A DNA stretch of 64,000 nt from Modestobacter sp. VKM Ac-2977 (GCF_026968045.1 NZ_JAPVBQ010000005.1:124001-188000), one strand, 5' to 3'. Counted from the stretch's first letter, positions 22,609-31,968 are shown. The notes: generated by a model not told the origin, from the letters alone. Numbers and translations are program-made.

Positions 22609-25260
22609 TCACATGCTGCGGCGGAGCTTGAGCAGCGGCGGGCGGCCGTCGGGGTCGATGACGTAGCGGTAGAGGGGCGCGGCCATCAGCCGCTCCTGCA
22701 GGGGCGGGCGCTCGACGTGGTGGGCGCGCAGCCGGCCGGGGGGGCGGGGTCCGTGACGCCCGCCGGCGTGCCAGGCGTCCAGGGCGGCGGCGCACTCCCG
22801 GAACACCGCCACCGCCCGCTCCGGGTCCAGCAGCTCACCGTCGGCGTCGGCGCGGCCGAGGTGTTCGCGCATCAGCTCCAGCCGCAGCTCCCGGGCGAAG
22901 CGGCGGGCCCCGTCCCCGTGCCCGCCGGGGTCGGTCGGTTCCCGCGGGTCCCGCTCGCTGTCGAGCACGGCGGCGGTCAGCTCCGAGTCGTGCGTCCAGG
23001 ACCGGCGGTTGAAGTTGTCGCTGCCGACCGTGGCCCACACGTCGTCGATGACGCAGACCTTGGCGTGCACGTAGACCGGGTTCCCCCGCGCGTTCTCCAC
23101 GTCGAAGACCTGCACCCGGTCCCCACCGGCGGCCCGGACCATGTCCAGCGCCCGGTCCTGCCCGACGGCCGCCGGCAGGATGCTGACCGGGCTGTTCTTG
23201 TCCGGGTGCCGGGGCACGACGACCACCAGGTGCAGCCGGGGCCGGGAGCGCAGCGCCTCGGCGAACACCCGGGCGACGTCGGTGGACCACATGTACTGGT
23301 CCTCCACGTAGACCAGTCGCTCTGCCCGGGCCAGCGCCTTGGCGTACCCGCGGGCCACGCTCCGCTCGCCCTCCGGGGCGAACGGGTACCCGGGCCAGCG
23401 GTTGGGGTAGGTGCGCAGCAGCTGGACCGCGCACGACCCCTCACCCGGTGGTGCCGGCAGCGCCTCGGGCAGGGACGAAGGCGTCCGGTCCTGCCCGCGC
23501 AGCAGGTCGGGCAACACGTGCCACGGCATCCGGGACAGCGCTGCGGGGTCCTCCCACCGCTCCCGGAACACCGTCTCGACCTCGCGCACGACCGGCCCGC
23601 GCAGCTCGGCCTGGACGTCGTGCCACGCCGGGGTGTCGCCGTAGGCCTCGGAGAACGGCCGGGGCTGTGGGTCGCCCCCGTGGGCGGCGTCGTCCCGGCG
23701 GCTGTGCGCGACGTCGATCCCGCCGACGAACGCGACGTCGTCGGCCGGGCGGTCGCGGTGCCGGACGACGACGAACTTCTGGTGATGGCTGCCCATCGGC
23801 CGGACCCGCTGGTCCAGCAGCACCTCCCCGCCGGTCTCGTTGACGTCCCGGGACAGGCCCCGGTTCTCCTCCGCGGAGTAGCTCATCGCCTCCACGTGCG
23901 ACCGCCAGATCAGCCCCTTGACCACGGCGCCGCGGCGGACGGCGTCGGACAACGCCTTCCCCACCGTCAGCCCGTCGTCGGTGAGCAGCTCGTCGGTGTC
24001 GCCCCGCCAGCCGGCGAGGAACACCACGTCGCCGCGCCCGGCGCGGGCGAGCGCCTCGGCCAGAGCGCGGAAGTAGGCGCGGCCGTGCACGATCGGCCGC
24101 ACCTGGTTGCCCTCGGTCCACGGTCGCAGCAGGGTGGCGGCGTTGCCGCGCTCGGCGGCGGTGAGGAACCACGCCTCCGGGCCGGCCGGGGCCGCAGGTG
24201 GCAGGTCGAGGGTGGTGTCCAGACGGGCGGCCAGCTCGGCGCCGTCCGGAGCCCGGACGACCGGCACCTCGCCGACGGCACCGCTCGGCTCACCGCCGTC
24301 CTGCTCACCCCCGACCGGCAGGACCCGCCGCAGCGCGATTGCCTCCACCCGGTCCGGGTGCCGGCGGGCGAAGTCCTGGTAGATCTCCGGGTCGTGCTCG
24401 CCGTCGTCCCCCACGAGCACCCAGCGGATCCCGGGCAGGTCGGTGGACAGCCGCTCCAGCGAGCTCCGCTTGTGGGCCCGGCCGTCCCGGAACCAGGCGC
24501 GCGGCGTGATGCCCCAGTCGGTCATCAGCAGGGCCCCGGCCGGGAACCGGTTCCGGTCCAGGAAGCGGGCCACCGGGCCGGCCAGGTTCCACGGGCCGTT
24601 GCTGAGGTAGACCACGGGGGCGTGCGGGTGCTCCTGGACCAGCCGGGTGAGCAACAGGGCCATGCCCGGCACCACGGTGCGCCCGCTGCTGGACCGGGCG
24701 AAGGTCCGCCAGGCGGCCCGGAGCGGGTGCCGCAGCCCGGTCACCCAGATGGTGTCGTCGACGTCGCAGACCACGCCGCGGCGGACGTCCGGCGCGGCGA
24801 CGTGCACGGTCGCCCGGGCCGGCTCGCGCCCGGGCACGCGCAGCTCGACCTGCGCCGGTCCTGGCGGGAGGGCCACGTCCAGGGTGACGTCGACGAGGCC
24901 GGCTGCATCGGACCGGGCGGTGTGCCGCACGTCGCCCAGCGCGATCTCCACCTCACCGCCGGGCTCCTCGAGGGTGAGGAACCGCCGCCAGCCCGGGATG
25001 TCCCGCCGGGCCCCCGGGTCGGTGCCGACCGGTGCGAGCAGCACCCGGCCCAGCACCCGGGCGCGGCCGCTGGCGCCGTAGCCGGGGAAGGTCAGCGCCG
25101 CCGGGTGCCAGCCCCGGCGTCGGGCCACCCGGGCCAGCTGGTCCCGCAGGCCGTTCTCCAGCCGGTAGGCGATCCCGATCAGCCGGCTGGGGGTGTCGGC
25201 GGTGGGATCGGCCGGGTCTGCTGGCGGACCGCCCCGCCGGCGGTGGGTCTGTGCGGTCAT
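22609..25260 (-). CDS. APP1-type phosphatidate phosphatase fused to phospholipase D-like domain
   Basis: 883 residues. Residues about 55-310 match the bacterial APP1/DUF2183 phosphatidate phosphatase: a beta-rich N-terminal part, then the HAD-type motif VVCDVDDTIWVTG (Asp166, Asp168), VVYLSNGPWNLAG and VLVGDDGEHDPEIY. Residues about 365-860 are a PLD-superfamily unit with two HKD-type motifs, HHQKFVVV (493-495) and VHAKVCVIDD followed by GSDNFNRRS (732-749). No signal peptide. One polypeptide could cut a phospholipid to phosphatidate and then to diacylglycerol (inference). The start ATG follows a weak purine-rich stretch. It is divergent from the CNNM genes. Confidence 0.88.
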   Translation of the reverse strand: MTAQTHRRRGGPPADPADPTADTPSRLIGIAYRLENGLRDQLARVARRRGWHPAALTFPGYGASGRARVLGRVLLAPVGTDPGARRDIPGWRRFLTLEEPGGEVEIALGDVRHTARSDAAGLVDVTLDVALPPGPAQVELRVPGREPARATVHVAAPDVRRGVVCDVDDTIWVTGLRHPLRAAWRTFARSSSGRTVVPGMALLLTRLVQEHPHAPVVYLSNGPWNLAGPVARFLDRNRFPAGALLMTDWGITPRAWFRDGRAHKRSSLERLSTDLPGIRWVLVGDDGEHDPEIYQDFARRHPDRVEAIALRRVLPVGGEQDGGEPSGAVGEVPVVRAPDGAELAARLDTTLDLPPAAPAGPEAWFLTAAERGNAATLLRPWTEGNQVRPIVHGRAYFRALAEALARAGRGDVVFLAGWRGDTDELLTDDGLTVGKALSDAVRRGAVVKGLIWRSHVEAMSYSAEENRGLSRDVNETGGEVLLDQRVRPMGSHHQKFVVVRHRDRPADDVAFVGGIDVAHSRRDDAAHGGDPQPRPFSEAYGDTPAWHDVQAELRGPVVREVETVFRERWEDPAALSRMPWHVLPDLLRGQDRTPSSLPEALPAPPGEGSCAVQLLRTYPNRWPGYPFAPEGERSVARGYAKALARAERLVYVEDQYMWSTDVARVFAEALRSRPRLHLVVVVPRHPDKNSPVSILPAAVGQDRALDMVRAAGGDRVQVFDVENARGNPVYVHAKVCVIDDVWATVGSDNFNRRSWTHDSELTAAVLDSERDPREPTDPGGHGDGARRFARELRLELMREHLGRADADGELLDPERAVAVFRECAAALDAWHAGGRHGPRPPGRLRAHHVERPPLQERLMAAPLYRYVIDPDGRPPLLKLRRSM

Positions 25261-25509
25261 CCTGGCGGCTCCGTGGGTGGTGACGTCCGTGGGTGGTGGC
25301 GCGGCTCCCGGCACCGTGCAGCGCAGCACCGCGCGGGCCGGGGCGGGCGAGTCCTCAGTCCTATCGTGGAACCACCCGGTCCGCTCGGGCGTTGCGCGGT
25401 GCAGCGGTGCAGCCGGGTGCGGACGCCGGATCGACGACGACGAACAGGGGACCACGGTGAGCACGCGCTGCCCAGGGCCGCGCCATGACCGGACACGGCG
25501 GGGACGCCG

Positions 25510-26901
25510 GTGATCGAGTGGTTGCTGCTCCTGGCGGCCGTCCTCCTCGTCGCCGCCAACGCGGTCTTCGTCGCGGCCGAGTTCTCCCTCATCGCCGCCG
25601 ACCGGGTCACCCTGGAACGGGAGGCGGCGGCCGGCGACCGGCGGGCGGCCGGTGTGGTCGCGGCGATGCGCTCGCTGTCCACCCAGCTCTCCGGCGCGCA
25701 GTTGGGCATCACCGTGACCAGTCTGGTCGTCGGGTTCATCGCCGAGCCGTCACTGGCCACGTTGCTGCGTGGCCCGCTGGGGCTGACCGGGCTGGGCGAC
25801 GGGGCGGTGACCGCGATCTCCGTCGGGGTGGCGCTCGCCGTCGCCACCGGGGTGCAGATGGTCTTCGGTGAGCTCGTGCCCAAGAACTGGGCGATCGCCG
25901 AGCCGACCCGGGTGGGGAAGTTCGTGGCCGGGCCCCAGCGTGCCTTCACGACCGCGACCCGGCCGTTGATCACCTTCCTCAACGGGTCGGCGAACCGGTT
26001 GCTGCACCTCATGGGCATCACCCCGACCGAGGAGCTCGCCTCGGCGCGGGCTCCGCAGGAGCTGGCGTCGCTGGTCAACCGGTCGGGGCAGGCCGGGACG
26101 CTGGACGTGGGCACGGCCGACCTCGTCGCCCGGTCCATCCAGTTCGGCGACCGGACGGCGGCCGACGTGATGACCCCCCGCCCGCGGGTGCGGTTCCTCC
26201 GTGCGGACCAGCCGGTCGCCGACCTGCTGGAGCTGGCCGGGTCCAGCGGGCACGCGCGTTTCCCGGTCGAGGGCGAGAGCGTCGACGACGTCGTCGGGGT
26301 GGTCCACTTCAAGCACGCGATGGCGGTGCCGGCGGCACAGCGGGTGACCCGCACGGTGGGCGAGGTGATGGTGCCGGTGCGCGCGGTGCCGGAGACCGTC
26401 GAGCTCGACCCGTTGCTGGAGACGCTCCGCGAGCCGGGGCTGCAGGTGGCCGTGGTGGTCGACGAGTACGGCGGCACCGCCGGCATCGTGACCCTGGAGG
26501 ACCTCATCGAGGAGATCGTCGGCGAGATCGACGACGAGCAGGACGCCCCCGTCCACCGGCAACGCCAGGCGCCGGACGGGTCCTGGGTGCTCTCCGGCCT
26601 GCTGCGGCCGGACGAGGCCGGGGAGGCCGTGGGGTTGGAGCTGCCCGAGGGCGAGGGGACGGACACGCTCGGCGGACTGCTCACCGAGCGGCTGGGCCGG
26701 CTGCCGCGGGTCGGCGACCGCGTCGTCCTGCCCGCCCGCGACGTCGCCCGTCCGGATCCTGACGGCGTCCCCGTGCCGACCGAGGTGGCGGTGACGGTGA
26801 CCCGGCTGGACGGCCACCGGGTCGACCGGGTGCGGATGCGGCGCACCGGGGGCGCGACCGCAGCCTCGGCACGACGGACCGAGACGGAGACCGCCCGATG
26901 A
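25510..26901 (+). CDS. CNNM/CorC-type membrane protein with CBS pair
   Basis: 463 residues from a GTG. Three or four N-terminal membrane helices carry the CNNM/DUF21 signature (ANAVFVAAEFSLIAADR, GELVPKNWAIAEP). A CBS pair follows, about 215-345 (MTPRPRVRFL, VAVVVDEYGGTAGIVTLEDL), and then a CorC_HlyC tail. Such proteins, once called hemolysins, are linked to Mg2+/Co2+ efflux. The next gene is a paralogue overlapping this stop by four bases. Confidence 0.9.
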   Translation: MIEWLLLLAAVLLVAANAVFVAAEFSLIAADRVTLEREAAAGDRRAAGVVAAMRSLSTQLSGAQLGITVTSLVVGFIAEPSLATLLRGPLGLTGLGDGAVTAISVGVALAVATGVQMVFGELVPKNWAIAEPTRVGKFVAGPQRAFTTATRPLITFLNGSANRLLHLMGITPTEELASARAPQELASLVNRSGQAGTLDVGTADLVARSIQFGDRTAADVMTPRPRVRFLRADQPVADLLELAGSSGHARFPVEGESVDDVVGVVHFKHAMAVPAAQRVTRTVGEVMVPVRAVPETVELDPLLETLREPGLQVAVVVDEYGGTAGIVTLEDLIEEIVGEIDDEQDAPVHRQRQAPDGSWVLSGLLRPDEAGEAVGLELPEGEGTDTLGGLLTERLGRLPRVGDRVVLPARDVARPDPDGVPVPTEVAVTVTRLDGHRVDRVRMRRTGGATAASARRTETETAR

Positions 26902-27950
26902 GCGACACCGTGGCCATCCTGCTCGCGGTGCTCCTGCTCGCCGGGAACGCCTTCTTCGTGGGAGCCGAGTTCGCCCTGGTCTCCGCCCGGCGGACCCAGG
27001 TCGAGCCGCGCGCGGCCGAGGGCGTGCGCGGCGCCCGGACGACGCTGAAGGCGATCGAGAACGTCTCGCTGATGATGGCCGGTGCCCAACTGGGCATCAC
27101 GGTCTGCTCGCTGGGGCTGGGTGCGGTGGGTGAGCCGGCCGTGGCACACCTGCTGGAGGGGCCCTTCGCCGCCGCGGGCCTGCCCGAGGCCCTGGTGCAC
27201 CCGGTGGCGTTCGCCATCGCGCTCGCCGTCGTCGTCTTCCTGCACATGGTGCTGGGGGAGATGGTGCCCAAGAACATCTCGCTCGCGGGCCCGGAGCGGG
27301 CGGCGCTGCTCCTCGGACCACCGCTGTACTGGGTCGTCCGTGCGCTGCACCCGCTGATCTGGCTGCTGAACCAGGTGGCCAACCTGGTGCTGCGGGCCTT
27401 GCGGGTGACCCCCCAGGACGAAGTCGCCTCGACGTTCACCCGGGACCAGGTGACCGGCCTGATCGGGGAGTCCCGCCGCGAGGGGCTGCTGGACGAGCGG
27501 GAGCACCAGTTGCTGACCGGGGCCCTGCAGTTCGACGAGCAGCGGACCGCAGACGTCGCGATCCCGACGGCGGACCTGGTCACCGTGCCGCCCCGGATCA
27601 CCGTCGCGGAGCTCGAGGAGGTCTGTGCCACCACCGGGTACTCCCGCTTCCCGGTGGTGGCCGAGGACGGCGACCTCCGAGGCTACGTGCACCTCAAGGA
27701 CTTCCTCGCCGTCCCCGCGGAGCAGCGGGACTCCCCGGTCGACCCGGCGCTCATCCGGCCGCTGGCCACCGCGACGACCGACCAGGGGCTGCGCGAGGTG
27801 CTGGCCACCATGCAGCGGGAGGGCGCACACCTGGCCGTCGTCCGTGACGAGGGCCGGACCGTCGGCGTGGTGGCCCTGGAGGACGTGCTGGAGGAGCTGG
27901 TCGGCGAGGTGCGTGACGCCGCGCAGACGGTGGCGGCCGGTCGTCGGTAG
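26898..27950 (+). CDS. CNNM-type membrane protein with CBS pair, second copy
   Basis: 350 residues, starting ATG in an ATGA overlap with the previous gene. It has the same CNNM helices (GNAFFVGAEFALVSARR, LGEMVPKNISLAGP) and a CBS pair (CATTGYSRFPVVAEDGDLRG, GRTVGVVALEDVLEELVGEV), but lacks the C-terminal CorC_HlyC domain of its neighbour. Tandem CNNM genes are common in actinobacteria and the products may act together in divalent-cation handling. Confidence 0.9.
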   Translation: MSDTVAILLAVLLLAGNAFFVGAEFALVSARRTQVEPRAAEGVRGARTTLKAIENVSLMMAGAQLGITVCSLGLGAVGEPAVAHLLEGPFAAAGLPEALVHPVAFAIALAVVVFLHMVLGEMVPKNISLAGPERAALLLGPPLYWVVRALHPLIWLLNQVANLVLRALRVTPQDEVASTFTRDQVTGLIGESRREGLLDEREHQLLTGALQFDEQRTADVAIPTADLVTVPPRITVAELEEVCATTGYSRFPVVAEDGDLRGYVHLKDFLAVPAEQRDSPVDPALIRPLATATTDQGLREVLATMQREGAHLAVVRDEGRTVGVVALEDVLEELVGEVRDAAQTVAAGRR

Positions 27951-27964
27951 CGGCCGCTTCCCGG

Positions 27965-29785
27965 TCAGCTGCGGCGCGACCCCCGGGAGGAGCGGTTGCG
28001 CCGTCCGGCGCCGCCACCGGTGTTCGCCGTCGGCGCCGGGCGACCGTCGGAGCGGCCGCGACCGCCGCGGCCCCCGGCCGGCCGGGAGCGCTCGGCGCCG
28101 CCCCGGCCGGACCTCGGGCCGCTGCACGGGCGGCAGGTGGTGAACCACGGGGCGATCGAGGTGCCGCACTCCGTGCACGTGCCCGAGCGGCCGATGGCGA
28201 TCGCGTCGGGCAGCAGCTCGGTGATGGTCTCGGCGCACGCCTCCTCGAGCTCGGCGGCGTCGTCGCTGTCCAGCCCGGCCACGCCGGGGAACTGGCGGAG
28301 CAGCGTCTGGGCGTCCCGCGCGGCGGCAGCGGCCTGCTCGTACTCCTCGACCGATCCCTTGACCGGGTACTCGGGCAGCACGGTCGCGACCGGCACGGGC
28401 AGGCCGACCGCGTGCTGCAGGGCGGCCCGGGCCAGCACCAGCCAGCGGGTGCGCCGCGGCGGGTTGTAGTCGATGGCCAGGTTGATCAGCCGCCACACCG
28501 TCTGCAGGTCGCCGGCCTCGCCCAGCGGCCCGCGCAGCATCGGCAGGAGGGCGTGCACGCGCAGGACCAGGCCGGTGACGTCGTCGGCGGTCATGCCCTC
28601 GCCCTGGGTCGCCACCCGCGCCCAGGCCATCCAGCGGGTGAGCGCCTCGGGCAGGTCGACCGCCTCGTACGCACCGAGGTCCTCCAGCTCCGGGCGGAGC
28701 CGGGGCCGGCGCTTGGGCAGGTCGCTCATCTCGTCGCCACGGGCGACCGCGGCACCGGCACCGACCAGCGCGCCGACCGGCTTGAGCCCGGCGACCCCGA
28801 TCAGGATCCCGGTCTGGCCGTGCCCGGTGAGCCCGTACCGGCCGGCGCGCCCGGCGATCTGGGCGACCTCCCAGGTGCGCAGCGGACGCAGCTCCTGGCC
28901 GTCGAACTTGGTGGTCTCGGCGAACAGCACCGTGGTGGCCGGCACGTTGATCCCGTGGCCGATGACGTCCGTGGTCACCAGCACGTCGAACTCACCGCGG
29001 GTGAACCTGTCGATGACCTGGCGGCGGGTGGCCGGCGGCAGCGCGCCGTAGAGCACGCCGACCTTGCCGGGCCGGTGCTGGTCCAGCTCGGCGGCGACGG
29101 CGTAGACGGCCTTGCGGGAGAACGCCACGACCAGCGTCTGCGGGCGGACGGCGTCGGTGCGCACCGGTGCCTTGAGGACGTCGAGCCGCGAGAGCCGCTT
29201 GTGGTTGACGACCTGCACCTGCTGGGCGTCGGTGACCAGCGGCTTGAGCACCAGGTAGGCCTCGGCGGCGGAGATCAGGTGCATCTCGCGGTACTCGCCG
29301 GTCAGCAGCAGCCGGGCCCAGTGGTGGCCGCGGTCGGGGTCGGTGACCCAGTGGGACTCGTCGAGGACGAGCAGCTCGCCGCGATCGGGGGCCTTCTCCA
29401 CGGTGCAGCAGACGATCGCCGCGTTCGGGTCGATCTCCTCCTCACCGGTGGACAGGCCCACGGTGCCCGGCGGGAGCTGGGCGGAGAGCTTGGCGTAGGC
29501 CTCGTGCGCCAGTTGACGCAGCGGCGCGGCGTAGACGCCCGAGCCGGTGGCGGCCAGCGCCTGCAGCGACTCGTAGGTCTTGCCGGAGTTGGTCGGACCG
29601 AGGTGGAAGACCACCTTCTCCGGGCGGGTGGCGCGGGTGGGGAGCTCGGGCGCGGCGCCGTCCACCCAGATCTGCTGGGCGCGCTTCTCGTCGCGCGCGG
29701 CGGTCCGGTCGGCGTCACGGGCGGCGGTCTCGCGAGCCGCACTGCGCTCACGGCGCCGGGTGGGGGAGTGCTGGGGGCCGGTCAC
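27965..29785 (-). CDS. SUV3-like DExH RNA helicase with zinc ribbon and RGG tail
   Basis: 606 residues. Walker A GPTNSGKT at 63-70 and DESH at 142-145 (Walker B) have the SUV3 form, followed by TTDVIGHGINVPATTVLFAE then TTKFDG and QIAGRAGRYG at 309-318 (motif VI). SUV3 helicases unwind RNA in mitochondrial degradosomes; bacterial relatives are little studied. After the helicase core come a helical region, a CxxC..CxxC zinc-ribbon candidate (Cys537, 540, 551, 554) and an RGG/Ser-rich tail typical of RNA binding. The GTG start lacks a strong ribosome site, so an alternative start is possible. Convergent with the CNNM pair. Confidence 0.85.
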   Translation of the reverse strand: MTGPQHSPTRRRERSAARETAARDADRTAARDEKRAQQIWVDGAAPELPTRATRPEKVVFHLGPTNSGKTYESLQALAATGSGVYAAPLRQLAHEAYAKLSAQLPPGTVGLSTGEEEIDPNAAIVCCTVEKAPDRGELLVLDESHWVTDPDRGHHWARLLLTGEYREMHLISAAEAYLVLKPLVTDAQQVQVVNHKRLSRLDVLKAPVRTDAVRPQTLVVAFSRKAVYAVAAELDQHRPGKVGVLYGALPPATRRQVIDRFTRGEFDVLVTTDVIGHGINVPATTVLFAETTKFDGQELRPLRTWEVAQIAGRAGRYGLTGHGQTGILIGVAGLKPVGALVGAGAAVARGDEMSDLPKRRPRLRPELEDLGAYEAVDLPEALTRWMAWARVATQGEGMTADDVTGLVLRVHALLPMLRGPLGEAGDLQTVWRLINLAIDYNPPRRTRWLVLARAALQHAVGLPVPVATVLPEYPVKGSVEEYEQAAAAARDAQTLLRQFPGVAGLDSDDAAELEEACAETITELLPDAIAIGRSGTCTECGTSIAPWFTTCRPCSGPRSGRGGAERSRPAGGRGGRGRSDGRPAPTANTGGGAGRRNRSSRGSRRS

Positions 29786-30152
29786 AGACAGGGAGTGTCC
29801 TTCGCTGAGGGATCAGGCGGTGGGAGGTCGACGCGCACGTGCGCGGACCATCGCAGGGTGGAACACCGCCAGTGCTCCCATCATGCCCCATCCAGGGCTC
29901 CACGACGATCCAGAGGATGGTCGTGCAGCTCTGCCAAGCCGTGGGGCGCATGGAGTCGGCGTCTGCTCGATCGACTGTAGGCAAGTGACCAAGGAACCAT
30001 CTGCTCACCACAGGTAACGGTCTGGTAACGGCACGCACCAACGGCTCGGCGGCGCACAGTCGACGCTCAGGTGAGTGCCAGGTTCCGTGCAGCACCCGGA
30101 CCTCCGGGTAGACGAGCCCGGCGTTCCGGGCACCCCCACCTGGGAGATCGAC
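29786..30152. other. Divergent intergenic region, helicase / surface protein
   Basis: About 370 bases with no gene I can support. It holds the promoters of both genes and the tandem GGTAACGG boxes listed separately. Confidence 0.5.
30013..30031 (+). promoter_or_regulatory. Tandem GGTAACGG boxes upstream of the second LAxTG gene
   Basis: GGTAACGG occurs at 30013-30020 and 30024-30031, an 11-base spacing (one helical turn), typical for dimeric OmpR-family response regulators. The boxes lie 120-140 bases before the start codon, matching the single box before the first LAxTG gene. MtrA-type control is a possible reading (inference). Confidence 0.5.
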
Positions 30153-31913
30153 GTGCGTCTCACGTCTCCGGCCCGTCGTGCGGCCGGCCTGCTGGCCGTC
30201 ACCACGATCGGCGTGTCCACCGCAGTCCTCAGCGTCACCGGCTCGGCCTCGGCTGACGTCACAGGCGACTTCACCTTCAGCACCTCCTCCGCCGATGCGG
30301 CCAACGTGACGGTCGGCGCCGACGGGGTCCTGGTGGTCCCCGAGGGCTACTGCTCCGTCGAGTGGACCGTCGTCGGCGGTCAGGGTGGCGCCGGCAGCGC
30401 CGCGGGTGAGGGTGGCCGCGGCGGCTTCCTCTACGAGGTCGTCGACATCACCGGTGCACAGACCTACCGGCTCTCTCCTGGTACGGCGGGCACAGCCGCC
30501 GAGCCTGAGTCGGCCGAGGCATTGGCCGACGGAATGGTCGGTGTCGGGGGTGAGAACGCAGTCGGTGACGACGGCACCGATGGTGCGAGCTTCGGCTCCG
30601 GGGGCGGCAACGCGTACAGCGGCGGGGGTGGCGCCGGCTCGCGCGTGGAGGTGATGGTCGACGGCACTCCGGCCGACTTCCTGTTCGCCTATGGCGGCGA
30701 CGGCGGCTACGCGGACTCGGATGGTGACCCGGCCGCCGGCGTGGGTGCCGGAGACACGACGAACGTCTACTCGGACGGGACCACCGACGGGTCCACAGGT
30801 GGGGACACGGGCGACGGTTTCGTCTCCGGCCAGGCCATCGCCTGCGCGGTGCCCCCCACCGACGGCCCGGTCACGCCGCCCCCTGGTGACCAGACGCCCG
30901 TGGACACGCAGGTCACCGGCGCACCGCGGGCCAACTGGGTCTACGGGGTGGCCAACGGCCTGGACTTCCAGCTGAACACCAGCACCGTCGACTCCGCGAA
31001 CCCGGTCACTGGCGTCGAGTACACCCTCGACGGTGGCAAGACCTGGACCGGCGTCGCCGCCGCGAACCTGGGCGACTACCAGTACTCCGGCACGATCACC
31101 GGCCTCGAGTCGGGCGCCACGTACTCGGTCAACTTCCGGTTCACCACTAAGCAGGCCCCGACGGCTGCCTCCGACACCGTCACCGGCCGCACCGCCGTGC
31201 CTGGACCGCGGGACGTCAAGGCCGTCGCCGGCCCCGCCTCGATCAAGGTGAACTGGGCCGCACCGGCCAGCCTCGAGGGCGTCGCCGGCTACCTCGTCAC
31301 CGCGTCCCCCGAGGGTGCGCAGAGCAGCGCCGGCTCGAGGTCCTGCCAGCCGGCGGCCGCCCTGGGCACCGCCTGCGCCCTGCCCGCCGTCCCCGGCACG
31401 ACCTACAAGCTGAGCGTCCACTCCCTCGACGCCGTTGGTGAGCGGCTCGGCCGCTCCGACCAGGTCACCGTCGGGCCGGTCCTCGCCTCGTCCGTCGCGG
31501 CCTCGCTCCCCAAGGCCGACGGCACCCTGACCAGTGACGACGCCGACGGCAAGGTCGTCGCCGGCGAGAAGATCACCATCTCCGGCAAGGACTTCCTCCC
31601 CGGCTCCACGGTCGACCTGGTGGTCTACTCCACCCCGGTCGAGCTCGGCACCGCCACCGTGCTGGCCGACGGCACCTTCAGCGCCACCGTCACGCTGCCC
31701 AAGGAGCTCGCCAACGGCACCCACCACCTGGTGGCCTCCGGTGTCGACGCCAACGGCAACCCGCGCAACCTGGTCGTCGAGGTCACCGTCTCCGGTGGCA
31801 CGGCCGTCCTGGCCTACACGGGCTTCTCGCCGCTGCCGTTCGTCGGCGCCGGCGCGCTCGCCCTGGTGGCCGGCGGTGGCCTGCTCGTCGCCTCCCGCCG
31901 CCGGGCGCAGTAA
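30153..31913 (+). CDS. LAxTG cell-wall-anchored surface protein, second copy
   Basis: 586 residues from a GTG after GGGAGA. Signal peptide (VRLTSPARRAAGLLAVTTIG, then VSTAVLSVTGSASA), a Gly-rich region to about 230, fibronectin-III-like domains about 250-435 (GVEYTLDGGKTWTGV, ESGATYSVNFRFTTK), an Ig-like domain (AGEKITISGKDFLPGSTVDL) and a sorting signal with LAYTG at 553-557, a membrane helix and SRRRAQ. It shares its architecture and signal-peptide core with the 19323 gene, so the two arose by duplication. Probable substrate of the class E sortase. Confidence 0.88.
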   Translation: MRLTSPARRAAGLLAVTTIGVSTAVLSVTGSASADVTGDFTFSTSSADAANVTVGADGVLVVPEGYCSVEWTVVGGQGGAGSAAGEGGRGGFLYEVVDITGAQTYRLSPGTAGTAAEPESAEALADGMVGVGGENAVGDDGTDGASFGSGGGNAYSGGGGAGSRVEVMVDGTPADFLFAYGGDGGYADSDGDPAAGVGAGDTTNVYSDGTTDGSTGGDTGDGFVSGQAIACAVPPTDGPVTPPPGDQTPVDTQVTGAPRANWVYGVANGLDFQLNTSTVDSANPVTGVEYTLDGGKTWTGVAAANLGDYQYSGTITGLESGATYSVNFRFTTKQAPTAASDTVTGRTAVPGPRDVKAVAGPASIKVNWAAPASLEGVAGYLVTASPEGAQSSAGSRSCQPAAALGTACALPAVPGTTYKLSVHSLDAVGERLGRSDQVTVGPVLASSVAASLPKADGTLTSDDADGKVVAGEKITISGKDFLPGSTVDLVVYSTPVELGTATVLADGTFSATVTLPKELANGTHHLVASGVDANGNPRNLVVEVTVSGGTAVLAYTGFSPLPFVGAGALALVAGGGLLVASRRRAQ

Positions 31914-31932
31914 CCCCGCTCCGCCGCACTCC

Positions 31933-31968
31933 TCCGGCCCCGTCCCGCATCCGCGGGGCGGGGCCGGA
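31933..31968 (+). terminator. Hairpin after the second LAxTG gene
   Basis: A 16-base-pair stem with a single G-U pair (TCCGGCCCCGTCCCGC / GCGGGGCGGGGCCGGA) and an ATCC loop, 20 bases after the stop. Confidence 0.72.
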
